DNA from: Streptococcus oralis
GTDB lineage: Bacteria; Bacillota; Bacilli; Lactobacillales; Streptococcaceae
Assembly: GCA_905370255.1 (NCBI GenBank)
Contig: CAJPKC010000030.1
Span: 1 to 9,172 of the forward strand
Direction of reading: 5' to 3'
DNA length: 9,172 bases
The translations under genes and the position numbers were made by a program. Below, one piece after another: positions 1-6,078 of the stretch. The notes under the pieces were generated by a model. It had not been told where the DNA came from. It ran no database searches and saw nothing but the letters and a program-made list of their open reading frames with translations. The first letter of the stretch is position 1. The number at the start of each line of letters is the position of its first letter.

Positions 1-538
1 CAGCTATCGGAGTGCTAGCAATCGTAATCAAAGCCAAGGTCACATTTTTTGCGAACATGACAATCAACAAACCAATATAAAGGGCAATATTGGTCATAAC
101 AGACACCAGACTTTCGTTGAAAGCCTGTAGGATGTTATCCAAATCACTGGTAAAACGTGACAGGATATCACCATCTTGATGGCGGTCAAAGAAGGAAACA
201 GTCAAGCGAGAAAGCTTGCCAAAAAGTCCCTTACGCATCTCATTTGTCGATTCGGCAATAATACGGCTCATCAAAACCATATAGATAAGACTCGACACCA
301 CTAGCACAATCAAAATATAAGCAAGATTAATCAAGAGTCCTAATAGACTTTGCCAAACCATATCTGGATTTCCATTTTGATAAGCTATAACCAAATTAGC
401 CAGTTCTGTGACTGTTTGACCTGCAAATACTGGAAAGAGGGCTTGTGCTACCGTTGCAATGATAATCATAGCAATAACAACGACAAAGGATATCTTATAA
501 ACTTTAAAATAGTTCCAAAAGAATTCAAATGTCTTCAT
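1..538 (-). CDS. patB: Multidrug ABC exporter subunit PatB-like, N-terminal part (runs off left edge)
   Basis: Only the first 179 codons are visible. The ATG is at 538, one base after the patA stop, with a good ribosome-binding site (AGGAGG) inside the end of patA, so the pair should be translated together. The visible part is an ABC type-1 transmembrane domain: hydrophobic segments at about residues 16-34, 62-88 and 133-155, the start of a fourth, and the typical 'SFFDRHQDGDILSRFTSDLDN' region at 115-135, which forms the first coupling area. The nucleotide-binding domain lies outside the window. In streptococci the PatA/PatB (SatA/SatB in S. suis) heterodimer exports fluoroquinolones and dyes. 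I infer that PatB supplies the competent catalytic site, because PatA lacks two catalytic residues. The family assignment is secure. The substrate range is inferred from the pneumococcal homologue. Confidence 0.88.
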   Translation of the reverse strand, partial: MKTFEFFWNYFKVYKISFVVVIAMIIIATVAQALFPVFAGQTVTELANLVIAYQNGNPDMVWQSLLGLLINLAYILIVLVVSSLIYMVLMSRIIAESTNEMRKGLFGKLSRLTVSFFDRHQDGDILSRFTSDLDNILQAFNESLVSVMTNIALYIGLLIVMFAKNVTLALITIASTPIA

Positions 539-539
539 C

Positions 540-2246
540 CTACTCCTCCTTTCCTTTTTGCGTCTCGTAAATTTCACGATAAACTGGGTTTGTTGCAACC
601 AAGTCAGCGTGTTTGCCTTGACCAATCAAGCGACCTTGGTCAAGCACTAAAATTTTATCAGCATGCACAACAGAGCTAATCTTTTGTGCGATGATAATCG
701 TAGTCGTCCCCTTCAAATCCTTGTTGAGGGCTTCTTGAACCAAACGTTCCGATTTGGCATCAAGGGCAGAGGTTGAATCATCAAAAATCAAGATACGAGG
801 ATTGCTGACAATCCCACGCGCAATAGACATTCTTTGTTTTTGTCCACCAGAAAAGTTAGTCCCACGTTCCTCAACCGGACTTTCAAAGGCCAAGTCCATA
901 CGACTAATAAATTCACTGGCCTGGGCGATGCGAGCTGCGCGTTCCATTTCTGAAACTGTCGCATCTCCCTTACCTTGTCTGAGATTATCTGCGATGGTTC
1001 CACTAAAGAGAATGGCTCTTTGTAGGACGATAGAAACTGTCTTACGAAGCGTCCCTTCACTAACTGTCCGAATGTCCTTTCCACCAATCTTGATCGAACC
1101 TTGCTGAGGATCAAATAATCGTGGAATCAACTGAGCCAAGGTTGATTTCCCTGCACCAGTTGCTCCGACAACCCCAACCATTTCACCAGCTGCGATATCG
1201 AAGGATACATCTTTTAGGATAGGTTCTTCATCATTTGGATAGGTAAAGGTCACATTTTCAAAACTGAGACTTCCTTCCAATTCTTCATCTTCCACATCCT
1301 TAAAGGTCATAGCCGGTTCTGTATCCAGGATTTCACGAATACGACGGAGGGAAATCATGGCACGAGTGACTGAGTTCCCCAAAAATCCAACCATGACGAT
1401 GGTAAAGATAATCTGACTCAGGTAGTTTACAAAGGAAGCAATGGAACCAACTACTGATGGATCTGACTCTGCCATACCTGCTACAAGCCAGATTGAGAGA
1501 AAAACAGCCCCGTAAGAAATCAACATCATTGCAGGTTGCATAACAGAAAAGGCATAACCGATATAAAGGTTTTCTCCCAACAATTCATCTGACACCTGCG
1601 TAAATTTATCAAACTGATCTTTTTCTCGGACAAAAGACTTAACCACGCGCACACCACGCAAATTTTCTTTAGCAATGGCATTGATACGCTCTAGTAAGGT
1701 CTGGAATTTTGCAAAGCGCGGTCCCACAACTCCCATCATAAAACCCATTATGGCAACAATCAGAACGACCATGAGAACTAGCACCCACCACAGAGAAGGT
1801 AGGGTGACAACTGCTAGAATAAAGGAACCGATAAATAAAATCGGTAGTCGAAAGAGGATTTGGAAGGTCATCATAACGACGTTTTGAATCTGATTGATAT
1901 CGTTGGTCATACGCACAACGAGGTTCCCTGCATTAAACTTCTCAATATTGGCGTATGAAAAAGTTTGAATCTTACGAAAGGCATCTTCACGTAAGTCAGA
2001 CGAAACTCCTTGAGCAATGTAAGCTGCTAACACTACATTGATCCCACCTGCAACCAAACCAATCAAGGCAACAAGAATTAACCAAAAACCGATAGTATAA
2101 ATAGCTTCATTATCACCCGTTAGCAGTGCCTCTAAAACCTCCTGCAAATAACGTGGTTGCAAGAGTGAACTCGTTACCATTAAACCTGTCATAATAAAAG
2201 AAGCCAGGGCTTGCCATTTATAGGCTTTTATTTTCTGAAACAGCAT
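540..2246 (-). CDS. patA: Multidrug ABC exporter subunit PatA-like (permease-ATPase fusion)
   Basis: A 568-residue half-transporter with an N-terminal membrane domain (about six helices near 13-30, 51-75, 127-148, 152-172, 241-259 and 271-290) and a C-terminal ATPase domain. Walker A is GATGAGKST at 361-369, the Q-loop glutamine is Q409, the signature FSGGQ is at 465-469, and Walker B is ILIFDD at 485-490. Two catalytic positions are changed. The residue after the Walker B aspartate is D490 instead of glutamate, and the H-loop reads IAQKIS, with Q521 replacing histidine. This is the pattern of the degenerate partner in heterodimeric exporters. The length and sequence fit pneumococcal PatA (about 564 residues). 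It is followed after one base by patB. The ATG at 2246 has a purine-rich site (AAGGGGG) four bases upstream. Expression is probably controlled by the promoter and attenuator in the upstream gap. Confidence 0.93.
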   Translation of the reverse strand: MLFQKIKAYKWQALASFIMTGLMVTSSLLQPRYLQEVLEALLTGDNEAIYTIGFWLILVALIGLVAGGINVVLAAYIAQGVSSDLREDAFRKIQTFSYANIEKFNAGNLVVRMTNDINQIQNVVMMTFQILFRLPILFIGSFILAVVTLPSLWWVLVLMVVLIVAIMGFMMGVVGPRFAKFQTLLERINAIAKENLRGVRVVKSFVREKDQFDKFTQVSDELLGENLYIGYAFSVMQPAMMLISYGAVFLSIWLVAGMAESDPSVVGSIASFVNYLSQIIFTIVMVGFLGNSVTRAMISLRRIREILDTEPAMTFKDVEDEELEGSLSFENVTFTYPNDEEPILKDVSFDIAAGEMVGVVGATGAGKSTLAQLIPRLFDPQQGSIKIGGKDIRTVSEGTLRKTVSIVLQRAILFSGTIADNLRQGKGDATVSEMERAARIAQASEFISRMDLAFESPVEERGTNFSGGQKQRMSIARGIVSNPRILIFDDSTSALDAKSERLVQEALNKDLKGTTTIIIAQKISSVVHADKILVLDQGRLIGQGKHADLVATNPVYREIYETQKGKEE

Positions 2247-2250
2247 ATTT

Positions 2251-2257
2251 CCCCCTT
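2251..2257 (-). promoter_or_regulatory. patA ribosome-binding site, able to pair with the attenuator 3' arm
   Basis: On the minus strand AAGGGGG stands four bases before the patA ATG. The same bases are complementary to CCCCTT (2271-2276), the 3' arm of the attenuator hairpin. That arm can therefore pair either with its own 5' arm (AAGGGAC) or with this ribosome-binding site. The complementarity is seen directly. A regulatory role is inference. Confidence 0.55.
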
Positions 2258-2267
2258 ATAAGATAGA

Positions 2268-2298
2268 CAAAAGGGGACGACAGTTCTGTCAGTCCCTT
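2268..2298 (-). terminator. patA leader attenuator hairpin
   Basis: On the minus strand AAGGGAC, a bulged T, GACAG, AA, CTGTC and GTCCCCTTTTG form a hairpin. It has a perfect GACAG/CTGTC upper stem and a GGGAC/GTCCC lower stem, followed by a short T run. It lies between the patA promoter and the patA start, about 15 nt after the expected transcription start, so it should end most transcripts before patA. Disruption of a transcriptional attenuator upstream of patA is, from published work I recall in S. pneumoniae, a cause of PatAB overexpression and fluoroquinolone efflux. The present hairpin is the obvious counterpart. Confidence 0.75.
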
Positions 2299-2299
2299 C

Positions 2300-2311
2300 T
2301 TATGCTTTCAT
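2300..2311 (-). other. Three-codon mini-ORF in the patA leader
   Basis: ATG AAA GCA TAA (Met-Lys-Ala-stop) begins about 3 nt after the predicted transcription start and ends one base before the attenuator stem. There is no upstream ribosome-binding site, so any translation would have to be leaderless. It may be chance, but its placement is what a ribosome-sensing attenuator would need. Confidence 0.3.
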
Positions 2312-2320
2312 GTTGATACT

Positions 2321-2349
2321 ATTCTAACAAAAAAGAATGCTATTGTCAA
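2321..2349 (-). promoter_or_regulatory. patAB sigma-70 promoter
   Basis: The minus strand has TTGACA (complement of 2344-2349), a 17-bp spacer and TAGAAT (complement of 2321-2326): a consensus -35 and a one-mismatch -10 at ideal spacing. Transcription should start near 2314, giving a leader of about 68 nt before patA. The -35 lies inside the stem of the upstream terminator hairpin. Confidence 0.8.
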
Positions 2350-2395
2350 AGCACTCAGCTCTCAGAAGCTTGTGCAAGCACGACATTAGCATTCT
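2329..2395 (-). terminator. Terminator of the phosphatase gene, long hairpin
   Basis: The arms 2334-2347 and 2382-2395 form a 14-bp inverted repeat (AGAATGCTA/TAGCATTCT plus TGTC/GACA) with a single T-T mismatch. The interior holds further short repeats (GCAC/GTGC and AGCT/AGCT) that can extend the fold. On the minus strand the hairpin is followed at once by six T (2334-2329). It starts about 40 nt after the phosphatase stop codon, so it should end that transcript. Confidence 0.75.
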
Positions 2396-2435
2396 ATCAA
2401 TCCTTTAAAAATTCTTCTAAATTTAGTGCTGAATT

Positions 2436-3137
2436 TTATTGTTCTGAACTATCTTGCTCGTCTAGCTTAACTCGTCCAATTTCACGGTAGCTACAGTCCC
2501 CAACAATCTTGACTGAAAACTGACCATCTTCGTACTCAAGAATCGTCACACTTCCGTTATCAAGACCATGTGGATGCATGCCGTTAATTAAATAAACAAT
2601 GGTTCCAATAGTCATTCCATGGCTGACTACCAGGGCATTTCCTCCACCATTGGCTTCCATTTCCTTGGCAATGGCTTCAAAGCCTTCCCAGATACGACCA
2701 CTTAGTTTTTCCCATCCTTCAGCCCAACCTGCTGTGTCTACTTCTACCAGACCTTCAGCCAGCTCAGCATAGGACAAACGATGCACATGATCGACATTAA
2801 AGATACGAGGAATAATCCCCATAAATAAGTCCCCATCATAAGCACCATCAAAACTACCAAAGCACCATTCACGGATTCGCTTATCCATACGATAAGGAAT
2901 TTGTCCTGTCAAACCTAGTTCCTCAAGGATAATTCCCATAGTCTGGATGGTACGTCCTGAGTCACTCGAGTAAGCACGCTCAAACTTTAAGCCTGACTCA
3001 CGCAAACCAATTCCCAGTTCGTGAATACCTCGCTCACCTTCAGCTGTTAAAGGAGTATCACTCCAGCCTTGAGCACGCCCAATCGTATTAAACATTGTTT
3101 TCCCATGACGCACTAGATACAATTTTACACTTGCCAT
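2436..3137 (-). CDS. Histidine phosphatase family protein (phosphoglycerate mutase-like)
   Basis: A 233-residue cytoplasmic protein of the histidine phosphatase (phosphoglycerate mutase-like) superfamily. The hallmark LVRHGKT motif is at 8-14, with the catalytic H11 beside R10. R62 in the SSDSGRT segment, E90 (RIREW) and the second histidine H173 in VVSHGMT complete the phosphate pocket. It is probably a phosphatase acting on small phosphorylated metabolites rather than the glycolytic mutase. It resembles the numerous GpmB-like paralogues of streptococci more than the glycolytic GpmA, but the substrate cannot be read from the sequence. The ATG at 3137 follows GGAGGA by about 7 nt. The gene has its own extended -10 promoter and a strong terminator, so it looks monocistronic. 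The catalytic set is complete. No functional link with comG or patAB is evident. Confidence 0.9.
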   Translation of the reverse strand: MASVKLYLVRHGKTMFNTIGRAQGWSDTPLTAEGERGIHELGIGLRESGLKFERAYSSDSGRTIQTMGIILEELGLTGQIPYRMDKRIREWCFGSFDGAYDGDLFMGIIPRIFNVDHVHRLSYAELAEGLVEVDTAGWAEGWEKLSGRIWEGFEAIAKEMEANGGGNALVVSHGMTIGTIVYLINGMHPHGLDNGSVTILEYEDGQFSVKIVGDCSYREIGRVKLDEQDSSEQ

Positions 3138-3159
3138 TTTTGGTCCTCCATATGTATCT

Positions 3160-3168
3160 ATTATAGCA
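3160..3168 (-). promoter_or_regulatory. Extended -10 promoter of the phosphatase gene
   Basis: TGCTATAAT on the minus strand is a perfect extended -10 element 23 bp upstream of the start codon. No good -35 is present at 17 bp (GAGGTT), which is normal for extended -10 promoters. Transcription should start near 3153. The 99-bp gap to comGG contains only a weak 5-bp hairpin (CTTCA/TGAAG, about 3206-3225) and no convincing comG terminator. Confidence 0.65.
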
Positions 3169-3236
3169 TGATTTCAGGTAAAAACCTCGTCCAAACTCAC
3201 TGGCCTTCAACCTTACAACTGAAGCAAAAATCCAAG

Positions 3237-3674
3237 CTATTCTGTATCTTTCTTTGAAGGAGTAACTTCAGAAGACTTTGCAGTTTCTTTTTTTACCTGT
3301 TCTTCTTTTTTCTCCTCATTTCCTTCTTTGGGCTTATTTTCTGTTTTCTCAGACTTTTGGCCGGCCTTTTTTAAAGGAGAAAAGCGAAATTCAAACTGAT
3401 TTTTGCCACTTGTAACTATCTTTAAAAAGCCTTTTTCATCAGTATGATAAGTTGCTTTTCCGACATCAAATGACTGGACTCCACTTTCAGAACTAGCTTT
3501 TTCATAAGTTCTTTTAGCCATTGCAAATGCAAGAAGCTTTTCTTTATTAAGGGCATAATCCTGATGATGAGCCACTTGTCGATTCAGATAAAACTGCAAT
3601 AAGAGACTAAAAATTCCAGCAATAGTAACGGCGTAAAGGAGAACTCCAGCCCTAACTTTTTTCTTTTTCCACAC
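3237..3674 (-). CDS. comGG: Competence pseudopilin ComGG (CglG)
   Basis: A 145-residue protein, the last gene of the competence pilus operon. The start codon is GTG at 3674, with AGGGAG about 10 nt upstream inside comGF, and it overlaps comGF by 23 nt. After a basic N-terminus (KKKK at 3-6) comes one hydrophobic helix at about 9-29 that anchors the protein in the membrane. The prepilin-like site RAGVLLYAV has tyrosine where other pilins have the conserved glutamate, so normal processing is doubtful. The C-terminal third (about 103-145) is a low-complexity lysine/glutamate tail that varies between strains and is probably disordered. The N-terminal half is very close to pneumococcal CglG as I remember it. 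ComGG is a minor component needed for assembly of the transformation pilus. Identity rests on both sequence and position. Confidence 0.9.
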   Translation of the reverse strand: MWKKKKVRAGVLLYAVTIAGIFSLLLQFYLNRQVAHHQDYALNKEKLLAFAMAKRTYEKASSESGVQSFDVGKATYHTDEKGFLKIVTSGKNQFEFRFSPLKKAGQKSEKTENKPKEGNEEKKEEQVKKETAKSSEVTPSKKDTE

Positions 3675-4113
3675 GATAGATAAACTCCCTCTCTAGTCCC
3701 TTTTCAAACTGAAAATAAAAATGAACATTTTGCCCTTTTTGGTAAATATGAGCTGATTTCAGACCGTAGATCATAGGTTGATAACCACGTCCACTGGCAT
3801 CTGTTTTCCGAAAATCATTTGACTTTGATTTACCCATAGAGATAGATTTCCCATCCTGTTTAAGGTAAAGTCTATCATTCTCCACTTTTTCAAATTGAGT
3901 TCGATTCAACTCTGCTTCCAGCTGATCCACAAATAAGAGCCATTCCTTCTGCTCACTTTTCTGCTGGTAGCGAACTTCTGAAACCAAGAGTTGACTCATA
4001 GATTGAAAAAGAAGTAAACTCCCACTAATCACAATAAGAGCAACCAGGGATTCTAAAAGAGTAAACGCTCTGACTCTACTTATCTTGAATCGCCAGTAAT
4101 TTCTCCGTCCCAT
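3652..4113 (-). CDS. comGF: Competence pseudopilin ComGF (CglF)
   Basis: A 153-residue minor pseudopilin. A class III-type leader ends at A16 before FTLLES (F17 at +1, E21 at +5), followed by a hydrophobic helix to about residue 38 and a soluble domain rich in beta strands. The prepilin peptidase should cut between A16 and F17. An upstream in-frame start at 4164 is possible, but I chose the ATG at 4113. It has GGAGG six bases upstream, matches the length of pneumococcal CglF, and avoids an 89-nt overlap with comGE. With this start it overlaps comGE by 38 nt. Minor pseudopilins of this type are thought to prime assembly of the ComGC pilus that captures external DNA. Confidence 0.92.
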   Translation of the reverse strand: MGRRNYWRFKISRVRAFTLLESLVALIVISGSLLLFQSMSQLLVSEVRYQQKSEQKEWLLFVDQLEAELNRTQFEKVENDRLYLKQDGKSISMGKSKSNDFRKTDASGRGYQPMIYGLKSAHIYQKGQNVHFYFQFEKGLEREFIYRVEKEKS

Positions 4114-4378
4114 GATACACCTCCAAACCTCGCTCATTCGAGACAACATGAACCGTAAGCCCATTGACAGTCAACTGCTTTTGTCCAGTCTGCAAAGCCA
4201 TACGAGCCACTCGCAAAACTTCTTCCTGTTCTAAGAGTCTTGCTTCCTGTCGTCTACTTTCTTGAATCTGCCCTAGCAAGAGGGTTGCAATACTGGCAAA
4301 AATGGCTAGTGAAATCACTGCCTCCAGTAAAATAACCGCCTTAATTTTTTGCTTCTTGAATACGTTTAATCTTTCCAT
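4076..4378 (-). CDS. comGE: Competence pseudopilin ComGE (CglE)
   Basis: A 100-residue minor pseudopilin, the same length as pneumococcal CglE. The N-terminus is basic (KKQKIKA), followed by a pilin-like helix [21 protein letters not shown], with A14 as the likely cleavage position and E19 as the conserved glutamate. Valine rather than phenylalanine occupies +1, which is usual for ComGE. The ribosome-binding site is poor (AGGA only one base from the ATG). Translation therefore probably depends on ribosomes finishing comGD, which overlaps the start by 38 nt. The product is an inner component of the transformation pilus tip complex. Confidence 0.9.
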   Translation of the reverse strand: MERLNVFKKQKIKAVILLEAVISLAIFASIATLLLGQIQESRRQEARLLEQEEVLRVARMALQTGQKQLTVNGLTVHVVSNERGLEVYHGTEKLLAIQDK

Positions 4379-4775
4379 TTCCTAGATATAGTTGGTAGCG
4401 AACTACTTCTTTCCTTGTTTGAAATCTCACACTTGCAAGAGACGAATTTCCTCCAGCCTTATCAAATGTGATTGACTGATTGGACTGTAGTTGAATCCCT
4501 TTTGGAATAGCTAATTTCTGATAGCCATTCCCAATACTTCTCTCTTCTAGCATTAAGATCATCTTTTGCTGACTAGCCAGACTTCGCTTCTGGGTTTCTC
4601 GATAAAGTTCCTCAAACTCCATAAAGAAAATTTGCTCTTCCACAGCTGCAAAAGTTGATTGAACTGAACTTGACAAACCCAAGGCTAACAGGCTGACTAT
4701 TCCTAAGACCAATAAACTTTCTAGCATGGTAAAGGCCCTAATCTGCAACTGACTGACTCTTATTTTGCTTGGCAT
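4341..4775 (-). CDS. comGD: Competence pseudopilin ComGD (CglD)
   Basis: A minor pseudopilin of 144 residues from the ATG at 4775. A basic leader ends QIRA before FTMLESLLVLG (F15 at +1, E19 at +5). A single membrane helix to about residue 36 and a soluble domain with the segment AVEEQIFFMEFEELYRETQKRS follow. The start is uncertain. An in-frame ATG at 4820 would add 15 residues but overlap comGC by 83 nt, and an internal TTG just before QIRAF would give the about 134-residue form known from pneumococcus. The 4775 start overlaps comGC by 38 nt, the same as the two junctions downstream. The role is as a minor pilin in the transformation pilus, processed by the prepilin peptidase. Confidence 0.88.
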   Translation of the reverse strand: MPSKIRVSQLQIRAFTMLESLLVLGIVSLLALGLSSSVQSTFAAVEEQIFFMEFEELYRETQKRSLASQQKMILMLEERSIGNGYQKLAIPKGIQLQSNQSITFDKAGGNSSLASVRFQTRKEVVRYQLYLGNGKIKRIQEAKN

Positions 4776-5061
4776 GATACTCTTTATAGGCTTTTGCTTG
4801 CTCAGCAGTAATGCGTCCATCTGCCTGTAATTTACCTAGACTAGCATCTTCATTTTTATCCAGACTATACAGTTCTGCTTGGCTTTCTACCACCTTGACG
4901 ACAGCTGCTTTCCCCTTGTCATTCACTGCATCCTTTTGCTTAGTAAGATTTGGCACAAAAAGCAAGAGTAGGACGCTAATGATAAGCAACACCACCAACA
5001 TTTCTACCAGTGTAAAAGCTTTTGCCTTCGTTTCTTTTAATTTCATCATCATTTTTTTCAT
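4738..5061 (-). CDS. comGC: Major competence pilin ComGC (CglC)
   Basis: A 107-residue major pilin of the type IV-like transformation pilus. The leader MKKMMMKLKETKAKA is cut before FTLVEM (F16 at +1, E20 at +5). The long hydrophobic helix LVVLLIISVLLLLFVPNL and the KQKDAVNDKGKAAVVKVVESQAELY segment are hallmarks of streptococcal ComGC/CglC. The ATG at 5061 directly follows the comGB stop with no gap, and AGGT/GGAGG lies 10 nt upstream inside comGB. Methionines 4-6 are alternative starts. The C-terminus (KQNKSQSVAD) is the variable part between species. The filament captures double-stranded DNA at the cell surface and retracts it towards the ComEA/ComEC uptake machinery. Confidence 0.95.
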   Translation of the reverse strand: MKKMMMKLKETKAKAFTLVEMLVVLLIISVLLLLFVPNLTKQKDAVNDKGKAAVVKVVESQAELYSLDKNEDASLGKLQADGRITAEQAKAYKEYHAKQNKSQSVAD

Positions 5062-6078
5062 CTAAAAATTTACCTCCATATTTTGATACATTGGCAGCAA
5101 CATAGCTGCATACAATAAAACGATTAGCAGGGCTACAAAAATAAAGACCAGTGGTTGAACAAGGTTCATGGTCCGATTGACTCGGGTAAAGAAGGATTCC
5201 CAGGTTTTTTCCGCATAGATTTCCAATTCGCTTCCCAACTTGGATTTAACCTCTCCATATTCAATGATTAATCCCAACTCCTTTCTAAAGAAGGGATAGG
5301 TCTGAACAACCTTAGAAAATTCATGCCCATTTTGCAAAGATTGATCTAAATCGTATCCAATTTCCTTAAAAAGAGGATTCCCTTGCTCCTGCATCATCTG
5401 GAAAATCTGTGCCAACTCTAAACCTTGTCCAATCATATTTCCCCATTCACGAGCATAATAAGCAGTTAGATAGTACTGAACAAACACACCTAAAAAGGGG
5501 ATTCTAGCCAGATAAGAAAAGACTTGTATCTTCTTAGATTTTCTGTAGAATATCAGTCCTGTTAAAGATGCAAGACTTAGTGCCAGAATAAGTCCGAGAA
5601 AAATCTGTGGCAGGTTACTAATCACTAAGGTAGCTATGTTACTACTATCCAGTTGGGGCAAGAGATAATTCCGCAATCCTAGCATAATTAACAGTAAAAA
5701 AGCTAGTAAAATAAGTGGGTAGGTCGCAACTTCAATTAACTTCTTCTTGACCTTAGCAAGATTATCCAAATATTCTTCAATTTTCCCCAAACTCAAATGG
5801 AGATTTCCATGAACTTCAGCCAATGAAAGTTGAGTGACAATCGCACTCGAAAAACCTAAATTCCCCATCATTTCCGAGAAAGATTTTCCTTTCGATAGTC
5901 CTAGGCGCATCTGTGAAACATATTCCTTCTCCAACAAAAGACTTCTATCAAGAAAGGAAATGATTTCTACCAAGTGAAAACCACTCGAAAACAAATTGTT
6001 AAAGAGAGTGATGATTTTCTTCTGCTTACTGGTAGCTAATTTTCTCCGTTTCAGCTTGAAGGGCAGTGATATGTCCAT
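5062..6078 (-). CDS. comGB: Competence pilus membrane platform protein ComGB (CglB)
   Basis: A 338-residue polytopic inner-membrane protein of the GspF/PilC family, the platform on which ComGA acts to assemble ComGC. Two GspF-type halves are visible, each followed by hydrophobic helices. The first pair is at about 130-150 and 165-190, and the C-terminal helix LVFIFVALLIVLLYAAMLL lies near the end. The segment LAEVHGNLHLSLGKIEEYLDNL (near 93-114) is typical of the family. I start at MDIS (ATG at 6078), which gives the pneumococcal length. A start at 6153 would add 25 residues and overlap comGA by 128 nt. Even so, the overlap with comGA is 53 nt and the ribosome-binding site is weak, suggesting coupled translation. 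Confidence 0.93.
   Translation of the reverse strand: MDISLPFKLKRRKLATSKQKKIITLFNNLFSSGFHLVEIISFLDRSLLLEKEYVSQMRLGLSKGKSFSEMMGNLGFSSAIVTQLSLAEVHGNLHLSLGKIEEYLDNLAKVKKKLIEVATYPLILLAFLLLIMLGLRNYLLPQLDSSNIATLVISNLPQIFLGLILALSLASLTGLIFYRKSKKIQVFSYLARIPFLGVFVQYYLTAYYAREWGNMIGQGLELAQIFQMMQEQGNPLFKEIGYDLDQSLQNGHEFSKVVQTYPFFRKELGLIIEYGEVKSKLGSELEIYAEKTWESFFTRVNRTMNLVQPLVFIFVALLIVLLYAAMLLPMYQNMEVNF

Noticed and set aside
788..1114. Second minus-strand frame inside patA
   Set aside because: It is a frame shadow of the ATPase domain. The patA frame is intact and carries all the motifs.
350..1887. Plus-strand reading frames opposite patA and patB (350-679, 754-1107, 1675-1887)
   Set aside because: They lie antisense to a well-defined ABC transporter, have no ribosome-binding site and resemble no known protein.
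4811..5065. Plus-strand frame opposite comGC
   Set aside because: It is an antisense shadow of a conserved pilin gene with no start signals.
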